Positions 23,732-33,247 are shown, counted from the stretch's first letter. The stretch is DNA of 62,520 nucleotides from an uncultured Collinsella sp. (GCA_902493835.1 CABURG010000001.1:1-62520); one strand, 5' to 3'. The notes: a model not told the origin generated them from the letters alone. A program made the numbers and translations.

Positions 23732-25954
23732 CTATTCGCTGTAGCGGGTGGCGATGGCGGCTCGCACCATGCCGGTGCTCATGAGGTAGGTCACCAGGAA
23801 GTAGCCACCGTATGCTGCCAGGAAAATCGCGCAGGTGAGGCCCACGGTGCCGCCGATGCTCATATTTCCGAAAATGCTCACCAGCTCGATGATCACCTTA
23901 AGTGCCACAAAGGAGTGCGCCAAGCCCACCGCCAACGGGAACAGGAAGAACACCGCTTGTTGCGCCATCACCGAATGGCGAATCTGGCGGTCGTCGCAGC
24001 CGATCTGTGCCAGCACACGATAGCTGCGGCTGCCGTCGGCCACATTGGAGAGCTGCTGGATCGACAGTATCGCCGCGCATGCAACGACCAATACAAAGCC
24101 GATGTAGATGGCTAGGTAGCTAATAAGACCGTTCATTTGCGCTGCTTGCGTGTACATCTCGGAGCGTGTGATGAAGGTTCCCCACGACCCCGGCTCCTTG
24201 CCGTCAACGAGCAGATTGTCGAGCACAGTGTATTTAATACTCTCGTCTGCCTCGGTCGTATCCATCCCCTGTTTGTAGTTAACGAGCAGGCTACTGGAAT
24301 ACGGCTGCAGATTAAGTTGTGACAACAGCTCGTCGGCAACGACGACGGTACCCCCATTACTGCCCATCGCCGAGTTGGCGATGGCCGCCGTATCTTCGTC
24401 CGACTTATCGGTTGCGGGCTTGAGCGTATGCCCGCCCAAGGTAAGGGTATGGCCGCCAGCCATATACTTAGTGTACAGGTCGACCAGCTCGCCGCCCATA
24501 TCACACGTGAGCAGATACTGGTCGTGACCGATGTGCACCGGCTCCTCGCCCATCATCTGACGCAGTTTGTTGTACTGGCTCGCCGGCGTCACAAACAGAC
24601 CCATCGCATCGGCATTGCTACCCCCGAACGCCTTGGGAAGCTTTTCGCCCATGGCCTTGCACATTTCACTTGGAGTCACCGAAGGATCCGAACCGCCAAG
24701 CGGGTAACTCAGATACGAATCGATCTGCACATGCTCACCGGCAACATCGGCAATATTGACCTTCTTGCCGGTCTCGTCGTTGTTGTCCGCCGACTTGCTC
24801 TTACGATCGCCGTGCCATGGATCGCCGTGCCATGCGGAGTACAAATCGACCGTACTATCGGCCAGCACCATGCGATCGGCTTCAGACGGATTGATGTACT
24901 CTTTGTAGTAGTCGAGCGTATCGGGCGTGTAATAGACATACGTCTGTGACACGTCAACAGGGTTATAGCGCTCCAGGTTTTCGTTCATCACATTGGCAAT
25001 CGACATACCGCACGTCACCGAGGTGATGGCCAAAAACAGGAGCATCGCGATGACGCCCATCGAAAAGCACACCGTGTTGACCTTGGCCGCAAGCTGGCGC
25101 ACGGTAAACATGTTGAGGCCGCGCCAATACACGCCGCGCAGGCTCTGCAGCAGCTTGATGAGCATGCCCGAGAGTCCCCAGAACAGGGCAAAGGTGCCCA
25201 CGGTAACCATAGCGGTCGTAATGCCAAACTGGTTCATGGCCTCTTGCAGCTTGCTGTCCGTCGCGGTTAGCGGGAACCCATCACGTAGCAGACGGTAATA
25301 GGCCACGCCCACAAGCACCACGCCCACGGCAAAGATGGCAATCGCAATCCAGGGGTTGCGCGTCTTGATGCTCTCGTTGCGACGCTCGGCACCCATAAGC
25401 TCGATGAGTTTGGTACGACGCACGGCGCGAAGGTTCAGCAGTAGCGTGAGCACAAACATTACGAGCATGCAGGCAAGAGTCAGATTGAACGCATGCACCG
25501 AGAAAAAGAAGTGGAAATTGGCAATCTGTGTCTTAAAAAGCGAGGCCGTAAAGAACGTCATGAGCTGGGAGAGTCCCACACCCAGCACAATGCCGGCGAC
25601 AAAGGCCACGACCGAGACAATCACCGTCTCGAGCGCCATGATCGTGGCGACGCGTCCGCGCCCCATGCCGAGCACCTGATACAGGCCAAACTCCTTCTTG
25701 CGGCGTTTCATGATGAAGTTATTGGCATACACCATCAAAAAGGCCATGACACCGGCCAAAAAGTACGTCAGGTCGCCGAGCATGCTGCCCATAACCTGCG
25801 CCAAGCCCTCTTCATCGATGCCGGCGATGTCGACCTGCATCGAAATGGTGTTAAAGGCATAGAAGACCGTGACGCCCAGGGTGAGCGTCAAAAGGTAGAC
25901 GAGGTAGTCGCGGCCGGCGCGGCGGACGTTGCCCCAAGCGAGTTTACAGAGCAT
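23732..25954 (-). CDS. FtsX-like ABC permease (BceB type)
   Basis: This 740-residue membrane protein has two FtsX permease regions and a large extracytoplasmic domain (about residues 310-560) between the membrane parts, like BceB/VraG peptide-sensing transporters. The N-terminus is MLCKLAWGNVRRAGRDYLVY, typical for the family. ATG 25954 overlaps the stop of the ATPase gene by 11 bases. A GTG at 25966 is an alternative start. No two-component system is adjacent, so its role (antimicrobial peptide resistance, signalling or lipoprotein handling) is open. Confidence 0.88.
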   Translation of the reverse strand: MLCKLAWGNVRRAGRDYLVYLLTLTLGVTVFYAFNTISMQVDIAGIDEEGLAQVMGSMLGDLTYFLAGVMAFLMVYANNFIMKRRKKEFGLYQVLGMGRGRVATIMALETVIVSVVAFVAGIVLGVGLSQLMTFFTASLFKTQIANFHFFFSVHAFNLTLACMLVMFVLTLLLNLRAVRRTKLIELMGAERRNESIKTRNPWIAIAIFAVGVVLVGVAYYRLLRDGFPLTATDSKLQEAMNQFGITTAMVTVGTFALFWGLSGMLIKLLQSLRGVYWRGLNMFTVRQLAAKVNTVCFSMGVIAMLLFLAITSVTCGMSIANVMNENLERYNPVDVSQTYVYYTPDTLDYYKEYINPSEADRMVLADSTVDLYSAWHGDPWHGDRKSKSADNNDETGKKVNIADVAGEHVQIDSYLSYPLGGSDPSVTPSEMCKAMGEKLPKAFGGSNADAMGLFVTPASQYNKLRQMMGEEPVHIGHDQYLLTCDMGGELVDLYTKYMAGGHTLTLGGHTLKPATDKSDEDTAAIANSAMGSNGGTVVVADELLSQLNLQPYSSSLLVNYKQGMDTTEADESIKYTVLDNLLVDGKEPGSWGTFITRSEMYTQAAQMNGLISYLAIYIGFVLVVACAAILSIQQLSNVADGSRSYRVLAQIGCDDRQIRHSVMAQQAVFFLFPLAVGLAHSFVALKVIIELVSIFGNMSIGGTVGLTCAIFLAAYGGYFLVTYLMSTGMVRAAIATRYSE

Positions 25955-26729
25955 CGGAGCCCTCACCGCCCATCATGGCAACGACCTCCATAATGCGGTC
26001 GAAGAACTCTCGGCGGTCGGTGTCGCCGCGGCGCAGCTCGGTGAAGATCTTGCCGTCGCGGATAAACAGCACACGGCTCGTGTAGCTGGCGGCAAAGCTG
26101 TCGTGCGTGACCATGAGCACCGTAGCGCGCAGGCGGCGGTTGAGGGCCTCCAGGCTCTCGAGCAGCAGGCGAGCGCTCTTGGAATCGAGGGCGCCGGTGG
26201 GCTCGTCAGCCATAATCATGGTGGGGTCGGTGACCAGCGCGCGAGCCGCGGCAACGCGCTGCTGCTGACCGCCGGACATCTGGTAGGGATACTTGTCGAG
26301 CACCTGACTGATGGACAGACGCGCTGCAACATCCTGCACGCGAGTCGAGATCTCTGCCGAGTTTGTGCGGGCGATGGTGAGCGGCAGGGCAATATTCTCG
26401 CGTGCCGTGAGCGTATCGAGCAGGTTGGAGTCCTGGAAGATAAAGCCGAGCTCCTCGCGGCGGAACTGCGAAAGCTTAGCCTGCTTCATGCGTGTTACGT
26501 CCTGGCCGTTGATGCGGATGGTGCCGCTCGTGGCGCTATCGATGGTCGACACGCAGTTGAGCAACGTCGACTTGCCCGAGCCCGAGGCGCCCATGATGCC
26601 AACGAATTCGCCGCGGTTGACGGTAAAACTGACGTCGTTGAGCGCGCGGGTCACGTTGCCCAGCGCTCCATATACCTTTTCGAGATGCGCGACCTCCAGT
26701 ACCGGGGTCGCCATGTGCGTGGTTTGCAT
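25944..26729 (-). CDS. ABC transporter ATP-binding protein (partner of the FtsX permease)
   Basis: This 261-residue ATPase of the MacB/BceA/LolD class has Walker A GASGSGKSTLL near residue 50, Q-loop GFIFQDSNLLD, signature MSGGQQQRVAAARAL, Walker B MIMADEPTGALD and switch VLMVTHD. The stop overlaps the permease start. ATG 26729 is preceded by GAAAGGAC. Confidence 0.92.
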   Translation of the reverse strand: MQTTHMATPVLEVAHLEKVYGALGNVTRALNDVSFTVNRGEFVGIMGASGSGKSTLLNCVSTIDSATSGTIRINGQDVTRMKQAKLSQFRREELGFIFQDSNLLDTLTARENIALPLTIARTNSAEISTRVQDVAARLSISQVLDKYPYQMSGGQQQRVAAARALVTDPTMIMADEPTGALDSKSARLLLESLEALNRRLRATVLMVTHDSFAASYTSRVLFIRDGKIFTELRRGDTDRREFFDRIMEVVAMMGGEGSDAL

Positions 26730-26877
26730 ACCGAGTCCTTTCTTGCGATTAGTCTACGGCATCTATAGTCGCAAGAAGACGAGTCAGCTACCATCGATAT
26801 GGCTTACGCTTGCCTTACCGTTGTGTAAGGTACGGGTAGCTACCCTGCCACGTGTTGATATTGAGAGAGGACTCCTG

Positions 26878-27867
26878 TTGAAGACTGTTCATGTTGCCGC
26901 TGGGATCATTCGCAAGGATGGATCCGACGAGTTACTGGCCGTGCAGCGCGGCTATGGCGACATGCAGGGACTTTGGGAGTTCCCAGGTGGCAAGCTCATG
27001 CGCGGCGAGACGCACGAGGACGCCGTACGCCGCGAGCTTATGGAAGAGTTGCAGGTAAAAGTCACCAACCTGCGCGATTTCTATACCGTTGAGTACGACT
27101 ACCCCGATTTTCATCTCTCCATGGAGTGCTACTACTGCTCGCTCGCCGATGAATCCGATGAGCCCCAGAAGCACGACCGTCAGCTCGATATCCGCTGGAT
27201 TCCGCGCACCTCGCTTGCCACGGTTGAATGGATGCCCGCCGACAAGGGGCTTATCGATGCACTGATTAAGTTGAAGGAAGATCGGCTTGAGGCCAACGGC
27301 ACTGCCAACGACGCCGAGGCCACCACGACCGACGAGCCCGCCACCAAACCCAAGCGCGCACCTAAGCGCCGTAGCAAAAAGCGCCCCAAACCAGGTCTGC
27401 TCGACGGCATCGATACCTCGGACCTTTCCGCCGACGAGCGTGAGCTCGTGCGCCGCCGCGCCGCCATCAAAAAGTCCATGAAGGGCAACAAGCGCGCTAA
27501 CACCAAACCCGAGCTGCTCGTTCGCCAGCGCCTGCGGGCAGCGGGCCTTACGGGTTATCGCTTGGAATGGAAGGTTCCCGGTAAGCCCGACATCGCCTTT
27601 CCCGGGCGCAAGATCGCCATCTTCGTCAACGGCTGCTTTTGGCACCGCTGCCCCAAGTGCAACCCTAGCCAGCCCAAGCGCAACGTTGAGTTTTGGGAGG
27701 CAAAGTTCCGTCGCAACGTCGAGCGCGACCGCGCTGCCGTGGCAGCACTCACTCAAATGGGCTGGACACCCATAACCATCTGGGAATGTGAGCTCAAGAA
27801 AGACCGCATCGACGCCACGATGGAAAAGGTCATCGAGCAGGTGCGGGCCGCAGCGCCGCAGCGCTAG
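26878..27867 (+). CDS. Nudix hydrolase fused to a Vsr-type mismatch endonuclease
   Basis: The 329-residue protein starts at TTG 26878 with GAGAGG 7 bases upstream. Residues 1-130 are a MutT-like Nudix domain, with the Nudix box GGKLMRGETHEDAVRREL-MEEL at about 37-58, as in 8-oxo-dGTP/CTP pyrophosphatases. A basic linker (KPKRAPKRRSKKRPK) follows. Residues 193-329 are a very-short-patch repair endonuclease: MKGNKRANTKPELLVRQRL, KPDIAFPGRKIAIFVNGCFW-H-RCPKC and ITIWECEL. Vsr nicks at T:G mismatches made by deamination of 5-methylcytosine. No Dcm methylase is nearby. The frame is continuous with no stop between the domains. It is divergent from the ABC ATPase gene across 148 bases. Confidence 0.88.
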   Translation: MKTVHVAAGIIRKDGSDELLAVQRGYGDMQGLWEFPGGKLMRGETHEDAVRRELMEELQVKVTNLRDFYTVEYDYPDFHLSMECYYCSLADESDEPQKHDRQLDIRWIPRTSLATVEWMPADKGLIDALIKLKEDRLEANGTANDAEATTTDEPATKPKRAPKRRSKKRPKPGLLDGIDTSDLSADERELVRRRAAIKKSMKGNKRANTKPELLVRQRLRAAGLTGYRLEWKVPGKPDIAFPGRKIAIFVNGCFWHRCPKCNPSQPKRNVEFWEAKFRRNVERDRAAVAALTQMGWTPITIWECELKKDRIDATMEKVIEQVRAAAPQR

Positions 27868-28399
27868 GAACGAGCCGTCCACACGCCCCACACAGGCGAG
27901 CCACATCCGCGCCACAAACCTTAGAAAGCCCTTAAGCTCCCAACCTTTCAAGAGTGTTACTCGATGGCTTTGACCTGCGGTTTCATCGTAACATCAAACC
28001 AGGTTAAGCCTTTCTTTAGCGCTTCTTTGCGACAGCCGCGGCATAATACTGCCAACGCACGGGACCTAGCAGCACACCCCGTGCGCAACCTTTTGGTGGA
28101 CATCGAGGAGGCCGCATAAGCATGCATTCTTCCAATGACGCAGCACAGCAGCCATCCCTAAAACATGCAAACCTTTTCTCCTTCCCCCCGACACAGAGAA
28201 ACGGCCTCCTCGACTCCCCAACCCCAAAACCCAAACGCTCAACCGACCAGAACCTCAACTTGCGAGCATCGTTCGAAAAGCTCCAAGCATCCCTAGACAA
28301 AACCTTCCCCAACCAAGCTCGGGCATACTAGCCCCTCATCAACAAAGAAGCCCTGACGCCCCATCCTTTCCGCCCCAACGCCACAAGGGCGATCGAGCA
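27868..28399. other. Intergenic region with gene remnants
   Basis: No confident gene. A plus-strand frame ending at about 28110 reads AHPVRNLLVDIEEAA-stop without a start, probably a fragment. A possible small ORF follows at 28122. Confidence 0.4.
28122..28331 (+). CDS. Possible small ORF, 69 codons
   Basis: ATG 28122 has GAGGAGG about 10 bases upstream. The product is Pro/Asn/Gln-rich with no recognised domain, ending ASFEKLQASLDKTFPNQARA. Third positions are less G/C-rich than in neighbouring genes, so it may be non-coding or a remnant. Confidence 0.25.
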   Translation: MHSSNDAAQQPSLKHANLFSFPPTQRNGLLDSPTPKPKRSTDQNLNLRASFEKLQASLDKTFPNQARAY

Positions 28400-28552
28400 G
28401 GACGGCTTGGGCGGGTCCCCGTACTTAGTTTCCAAAATCATTCCGCAGCGCGAAGGCCCCCGTTGCCTCGCTTCTACGAAGCGTTGGCAACGGGGGCCTT
28501 CATGCGCGAGGACGTTTTGGAAACTAAGTACGGGGACCCGCCCAAGCCGTCC
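28400..28552. repeat. 153-bp near-perfect palindrome
   Basis: The outer 38 bases (beginning GGACGGCTTGGGCGGGTCCC) are an exact inverted repeat of the last 38. An inner stem GAAGGCCCCCGTTGCC pairs with its exact complement around CGCTT-CTACG-AAGCG. It sits just after the aldolase gene on that gene's downstream side and would fold into a very long hairpin. Confidence 0.9.
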
Positions 28553-28576
28553 GGTGGGATCAGAGTACCCTTGCTG

Positions 28577-29434
28577 TTACTCTGCTTTGCCCACGGAGTT
28601 GAGGTTGGTCATGCGGATCTTAACCAGCTCGGTGATCTCACGCATGCCCTCCTTGGCCGGCTTCTTGGGATCGAAGCAGGCGGGGTTCTCGGCCATGTAG
28701 GCCATGAAGCCCTTGGTGTAGGCCTGACGCAGCTCGGTGGCGTAGTTAACCTTGCAGATGCCGTTCTTCACAGCCTCGGCAACCTGCTCATCGGGCACAC
28801 CGGAGGTGCCGTGCAGGACCAGCGGCACGTCAACGGCGTCGCGGATGGCCTTGACCACGGACTGCTCGATGTGCGGATCGCTCGTGTACACACCGTGGCT
28901 GGTGCCAACGCCAATTGCGAGGGAGGTGCAGCCGGTACGCTCGACGAACTCCTTGGCCTCGGCCGGATCGGTGTAGGGGCTCTCGCCCTCAACCGCGGGA
29001 CCGTCGTCCTCCTTGCCGCCAACCTTACCGAGCTCGGCCTCGACGGGCACGCCCATGGCGCGGCCAGCATCGGCGACGGACTTGGTCAGAGCGATGTTGT
29101 CCTCGAAGGACTCGTGCGAACCGTCAATCATGACAGAGGTGTAGCCAGTGCGGAAAGCCTGCATGCAGCGGTCATAGCCATCGCCGTGATCGAGGTGCAG
29201 AGCGACGGGCACGGAAGCGCGCTCGGCGGCAGCCTTGACCATGCCGTAGAAGTAGTCCAGACCAGCGGTCTTGATGGTGCCCGGGGTGGTCTGCATGATG
29301 ACGGGGGACTTGGTCTCCTCGGCAGCGGCCAGAACGGCCATAACAAACTCGAGGTTCTCGACGTTGAACGCGCCGACGGCGTAGTGGCCGGCCTGAGCGT
29401 CCTTGAGCATCTTTTCGGTGGTAACAAGTGCCAT
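28577..29434 (-). CDS. Class II fructose/tagatose-bisphosphate aldolase
   Basis: The 285-residue length and sequence fit the GatY/KbaY/FbaA class II family, which cleaves ketose-1,6-bisphosphates to dihydroxyacetone phosphate and glyceraldehyde-3-phosphate with zinc. Motifs are VPVALHLDHGDGYDRCMQAF (zinc ligands), VEAELGKVGG, IGVGTSHGVY and LVLHGTSGVPDEQV. ATG 29434 has GAGGAG upstream; the frame extends to 29575 without a site. lacA, lacB and lacC lie 7-10 kb away and no lacD is seen, so this could act on tagatose-1,6-bisphosphate. A DeoR regulator gene is divergent and adjacent. Both substrates are possible. Confidence 0.88.
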   Translation of the reverse strand: MALVTTEKMLKDAQAGHYAVGAFNVENLEFVMAVLAAAEETKSPVIMQTTPGTIKTAGLDYFYGMVKAAAERASVPVALHLDHGDGYDRCMQAFRTGYTSVMIDGSHESFEDNIALTKSVADAGRAMGVPVEAELGKVGGKEDDGPAVEGESPYTDPAEAKEFVERTGCTSLAIGVGTSHGVYTSDPHIEQSVVKAIRDAVDVPLVLHGTSGVPDEQVAEAVKNGICKVNYATELRQAYTKGFMAYMAENPACFDPKKPAKEGMREITELVKIRMTNLNSVGKAE

Positions 29435-29768
29435 GAGCGTTTGCTCCTCTCCCTCGCCCGCATCTGGACATCGGGCGTAGTTGTTCACAAGGCGTTTTAC
29501 CTTGCTTTTTGCTGCGCTCATTGTATGAAATTCAGCGGCTTTACACGCGCGAGATATTGAGCCCATGCAGGTCAATACCGTCGTTTTTGAAAAGTAAACG
29601 GAAGGAATATGAGCCGAGTGGACATGTTCGATATTGAATTTTGGGCGTTCAGCGTCTTTCTTTTATAGAAAAGATAAGTAATCGAAAGGTGTTTTCTTAC
29701 TCAAAAAGAAAATGAACGAAAATAGAGTCAACACAATTCCTGCAAATTTAGCCGAGAATGGAGCAAGC
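29435..29768. promoter_or_regulatory. Divergent control region of the aldolase and DeoR genes
   Basis: An AT-rich stretch near 29640-29740 contains repeated GAAA/TTTC-type motifs (TTCTTTTATAGAAAAGA and AAAAAGAAAATGAACGAAAA) that could be DeoR operators. No clean promoter pair was found. An in-frame ATG for deoR at 29712 lies inside it. Confidence 0.4.
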
Positions 29769-30572
29769 ATGGCCCAAGCCACCAACCGTGCTTTTGCCGA
29801 CGAACGCCGTACCGCCATTATGGAAATGCTCGATCATAACGCCTCGGTGCAGGTAGCAGAAATCGCCCAGACCTTTGGCGTGTCCTCCGTCACCGCCCGC
29901 GCCGACCTGGACGCGCTCGCCGAAGCAGGCAAGCTGCGCCGCACACATGGTGGTGCCGTATCGCTCCACAAACGCCTGACCGTCTCCACGCAGGATCGCC
30001 GCATCAATGTCAACGTCGCTGCCAAGCAGGCCATTGCGCAAAGCGCCATCGAGCTCGTCAATGACGGCGACACGCTGCTCGTCGACTCGGGCACCACGGC
30101 GCTCGAGTTCGTCCGGCTCCTCGACCAGCGCGACGGCATCACCGTCATCACGGCAGACATTACCATTGCCGATTACATCGACGAGAGCATGCCCTCGGTC
30201 GATGTTGTCATGCTGGGCGGGGCGCTGCGCAAAGGCCATCGTTATTTGTACGGACCGCTCACTATGCAGGCGCTCCAAATGGTCCATGCCGATCTGGCCG
30301 TCATGTGCCCCGGCGCCTTTGTCTCCAGCTGCGGCTTTACGACCGACTTTCCCCAGATGGCCGAGACCAAAACGGCTATGATCGCCGCGGCCCATCAAAG
30401 CGTCGCCCTCATGGACGCCAGCAAGGTTAACGGACGCGGCATGTACCGCTTTGCCGAGCTGACCGATGTCGACACCATCGTGATGGACCGTGACCCCGAT
30501 CATGCCGTCGCCACCTCAATCGCCGAGATCGTCGACAACGCCCGCCCAAATCTCCTCATCGCCGGCGCTTAA
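29769..30572 (+). CDS. DeoR-family transcriptional regulator
   Basis: This protein of about 267 residues has an N-terminal helix-turn-helix (ERRTAIMEMLDHNASVQVAE then VSSVTARADLDALA...RRTHGGA) and a C-terminal sugar-phosphate sensing domain (DTLLVDSGTTALEFVRLL; VVMLGGALRKGHRYLYGP). ATG 29769 follows GGAGC; an upstream in-frame ATG at 29712 would add 19 residues but has no site. It is divergent from the class II aldolase gene and probably represses it until a ketose or hexose phosphate appears. Confidence 0.9.
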   Translation: MAQATNRAFADERRTAIMEMLDHNASVQVAEIAQTFGVSSVTARADLDALAEAGKLRRTHGGAVSLHKRLTVSTQDRRINVNVAAKQAIAQSAIELVNDGDTLLVDSGTTALEFVRLLDQRDGITVITADITIADYIDESMPSVDVVMLGGALRKGHRYLYGPLTMQALQMVHADLAVMCPGAFVSSCGFTTDFPQMAETKTAMIAAAHQSVALMDASKVNGRGMYRFAELTDVDTIVMDRDPDHAVATSIAEIVDNARPNLLIAGA

Positions 30573-30577
30573 ACAAA

Positions 30578-30608
30578 AACCACCACAAAGGTCTCCTTTG
30601 TGGTGGTT
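30578..30608. terminator. Bidirectional terminator between deoR and the flavoprotein gene
   Basis: AACCACCACAAAGG and its exact complement form a 14-bp stem with a 3-base loop between the convergent genes. Confidence 0.85.
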
Positions 30609-30631
30609 GAGCCTCAGAAGTGAATGTGTCG

Positions 30632-31792
30632 CTACTTGGACAGCTCGTCGGCGAGGGCCTCGATCTGGGCGCGCGAGGCGTCGTTGAGCGAGCCCAGCAC
30701 AGTCACCTTGTTCTGCGTCAGGGTGATGTCCTTCATGCCCTCGAGCTCCTTGGTCATAACCTTGGCAGCTGCGGGCGCCCAGGAACCGGACTCGACAAGC
30801 GCCACGGTGCGGTTCTGGTAGGCATGCTCGGCGAGCGTGTGAATAAAGGTGCTCATGCACGGGAAGATCTCGCCCTGATAGGTAATGGAGGCGAGCACCA
30901 GACGGTCGTAGCGGAACGCGTCCTCAACGGCCTCGGCCATGTCGTCGCGAGCCAGGTCAAAGACGGAGACCTTCTGACCGCGAGCCTCGAGCGCAGATGC
31001 GAGCTCCTCGACGGCAGCCTTCAGATGGCCATACACGCTCGCATAGGCGATCGTGATGCCCTCGTCCTCGGGCTGATAGCTCGACCAGGTGTTATAGGTG
31101 TCGAGGTAGTAGCCCAGGTTCTCGGTCAGCACGGGGCCGTGGAGCGGGCAGATGATCTGAATGTCCAGGCCGACGGCCTTCTTGAGAACGGCCTGCACGA
31201 ACTTGCCGAACTTACCGACGATGCCAAAGTAGTAGCGGCGAGCCTCGCAGGCCCACCCTTCCGGATCCTCGATGTCGTTGGCGCCGAACTTGCCAAAGCC
31301 GTCGGCACTAAAGAGCACCTTGTCGGTGGACTCGTAGGAGAAGAGCACCTCGGGCCAGTGAACGTTGGGAGCGCCGATAAAGGTCAGGCTGTGGCCGCCC
31401 AGGTCGAGCACATCGCCCTCTTTGACGACCATCTTGCGCTCGGGGTAGTCGGTGCCAAAGTAGTTGACCATCATGCGGAAGGCGCCCATGCTGGCCACAA
31501 TCTGTGCCTGGGGATAGCGCTCCATAAAGGCGGCGATACCGGCGGAGTGATCGGGCTCCATATGATGGACAACCAGGTAGTCGGGCGTGCGGCCATCGAG
31601 CACGGTCTCGAGGTTACCGAGCCACTCGTCGACAAAGCCAGCGTCGACCGAATCGGCGACAGCGATTTTATCGCCCAAGATAACGTAGCTGTTATATGCC
31701 ATACCGTTCTCGGACACGTCGTACTGGCCCTCGAACAGGTCAATGTCGTGATCGTTGACGCCAATGTAGCGGATATCCTTGGTGATCTCCAT
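30632..31792 (-). CDS. FprA-family A-type flavoprotein (flavodiiron)
   Basis: This 386-residue protein has an N-terminal metallo-beta-lactamase-like diiron domain and a C-terminal flavodoxin domain. Diiron ligands are visible as HHMEPDHSAG near residue 80, and later CPLHGP. The flavodoxin part begins IAYASVYGHL near residue 255. Such proteins reduce O2 to water or NO to N2O in anaerobes. There is no fused rubredoxin, so a separate electron donor is needed. ATG 31792 has AGGAGG upstream; the frame extends to 31855. It is a single gene between two terminators or regulators. Confidence 0.93.
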   Translation of the reverse strand: MEITKDIRYIGVNDHDIDLFEGQYDVSENGMAYNSYVILGDKIAVADSVDAGFVDEWLGNLETVLDGRTPDYLVVHHMEPDHSAGIAAFMERYPQAQIVASMGAFRMMVNYFGTDYPERKMVVKEGDVLDLGGHSLTFIGAPNVHWPEVLFSYESTDKVLFSADGFGKFGANDIEDPEGWACEARRYYFGIVGKFGKFVQAVLKKAVGLDIQIICPLHGPVLTENLGYYLDTYNTWSSYQPEDEGITIAYASVYGHLKAAVEELASALEARGQKVSVFDLARDDMAEAVEDAFRYDRLVLASITYQGEIFPCMSTFIHTLAEHAYQNRTVALVESGSWAPAAAKVMTKELEGMKDITLTQNKVTVLGSLNDASRAQIEALADELSK

Positions 31793-31921
31793 CAGGCAAA
31801 GCCTCCTAGATAGACAAAAGAGCTCGTCTATCATAGCACTCGTCTTTAGAGCCACAGCTATCTGCCGGCAACCTTACCGATTGTTATTTAGGCGGAATAT
31901 ACCGCCGTTGACCTGCAAAAA

Positions 31922-32953
31922 CTATACGCGATGAGCTGCCGTGGTATGTCGAATGATAAGCTGGCCGGGAATACGAATGGCAACGGTTTTGCCCGCCGTA
32001 CCCGCCTCGGGAACCGCATGCTCGAACACCTCGCGTCCGCGCTGATGTAGATCGAATCGCACGGTCGTGAGCTCGTTGTGTGCCACAAAATCATCGAGCG
32101 AATCGTCGACACCCACCACGCTCACGTCCTCGGGCACGCGCAGACCGCTATCGCGCAGCGCGGCAATCGCGCCATTTGCCATCTGGTCGTTTGCCGCGTA
32201 AATCGCCGTCATGGTGCGGTCGTGCTCGGCCAGATATCTGCCGGCCTCGTAACCGCTGTTGGCAGACCAGTCTCCCTCGAGCGGCGCCTGCGGCTGAATG
32301 TGTTTACGCTCGAGTGCATCCTGCCAGCCAGCGCGACGAAATTGCTCGTCGACCGAGAACGACGGGCCGCCAATATAGCGAATCTGCTCGTGCCCCAGCT
32401 CAAACAGGTGATCCATAAGCAAGAGCGAGCAGCCGTAATGATCGGAGTCGACCGTGGTCACCCGCGGGTGCGCGTACATGGTAACGATGACCGTGCCAAT
32501 GCCCGGCAGTGGATCAAACGTCTCAAAATCGGGCGCCATGCGGCTCATGCCGATGATGATGCCGTCCACCGGCAATGCGGCCATACGACGCGTGGCCTCG
32601 GCAAGCGAAAACTCCTCGGTCTTGGACATCTCGACCAGCGTGATGGCGCAATTATGCTCGCGAGCAGCGCTGGCGATGCCGTCAATCATTGAGAGGTTGC
32701 CAAACTTGGTGACATCGTTGACGCACAGGCCGACCGAATGGTAACGGCCGTCACGCAGCGAGCGACCGGCATAACTCGGACGAAAGCCGAGCTCTTGCAT
32801 AGCGGCCTGCACGCGCTGGCGCGTCTGCTCGTTAACGTTGGGCAAGCCGTTGGCGACGCGTGAAACCGTCTGCTGCGAAACGCCGGCAGCGCGGGCGACG
32901 TCGGCCATGGAGACCGGACGCGTACCTGTATCGTTGGACGGGCGCCTTGCCAC
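31922..32953 (-). CDS. LacI-family repressor of the galactose genes
   Basis: This 343-residue protein starts with GTG 32953, with AAGGTGAT upstream. The DNA-binding domain reads VSMADVARAAGVSQQTVSRV, with hinge residues near GFRPSYAGRSL. The ligand domain is a periplasmic-binding-protein fold ending SVVGVDDSLDDF. It is divergent from galK-galT, and three copies of TGTTAACGTACTC lie between. The recognition-helix pair is Gln-Gln (SQQTVSR). Galactose or a galactoside is the likely inducer. Confidence 0.9.
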   Translation of the reverse strand: MARRPSNDTGTRPVSMADVARAAGVSQQTVSRVANGLPNVNEQTRQRVQAAMQELGFRPSYAGRSLRDGRYHSVGLCVNDVTKFGNLSMIDGIASAAREHNCAITLVEMSKTEEFSLAEATRRMAALPVDGIIIGMSRMAPDFETFDPLPGIGTVIVTMYAHPRVTTVDSDHYGCSLLLMDHLFELGHEQIRYIGGPSFSVDEQFRRAGWQDALERKHIQPQAPLEGDWSANSGYEAGRYLAEHDRTMTAIYAANDQMANGAIAALRDSGLRVPEDVSVVGVDDSLDDFVAHNELTTVRFDLHQRGREVFEHAVPEAGTAGKTVAIRIPGQLIIRHTTAAHRV

Positions 32954-33046
32954 AGGATCACCTTCACCCTTGCGAGATCTGAATAGCGTGAATGCCGGCC
33001 CGGGCAGGGGTTTAGCCCGCGCCGAGGCCCGCTATCGTCGGACGCA

Positions 33047-33247
33047 TGTTAACGTACTCTACTTTTTCAATCCGCATCTCTTCTGCTTTATAAGTCCATA
33101 CGGCAATACCGTTCACGGCTGAATTTCTACCGATTACCAGATTCTCAAAAAGTGACAAGAGTTGTGTTATGAGTACGTTAACATAGCCCGTAACGTGCGG
33201 CATCGTGAACACTTGGTTCATGCTGCTTCAAGTTGTTAACGTACTCA
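33047..33247. promoter_or_regulatory. Operators of the galactose LacI repressor
   Basis: TGTTAACGTACTCT at 33047-33060, inverted TGAGTACGTTAACA at 33170-33183, and TGTTAACGTACTCA at 33234-33247. Also ACCGTTCACGG at 33108-33118, a motif shared with other control regions in this window. Confidence 0.7.
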
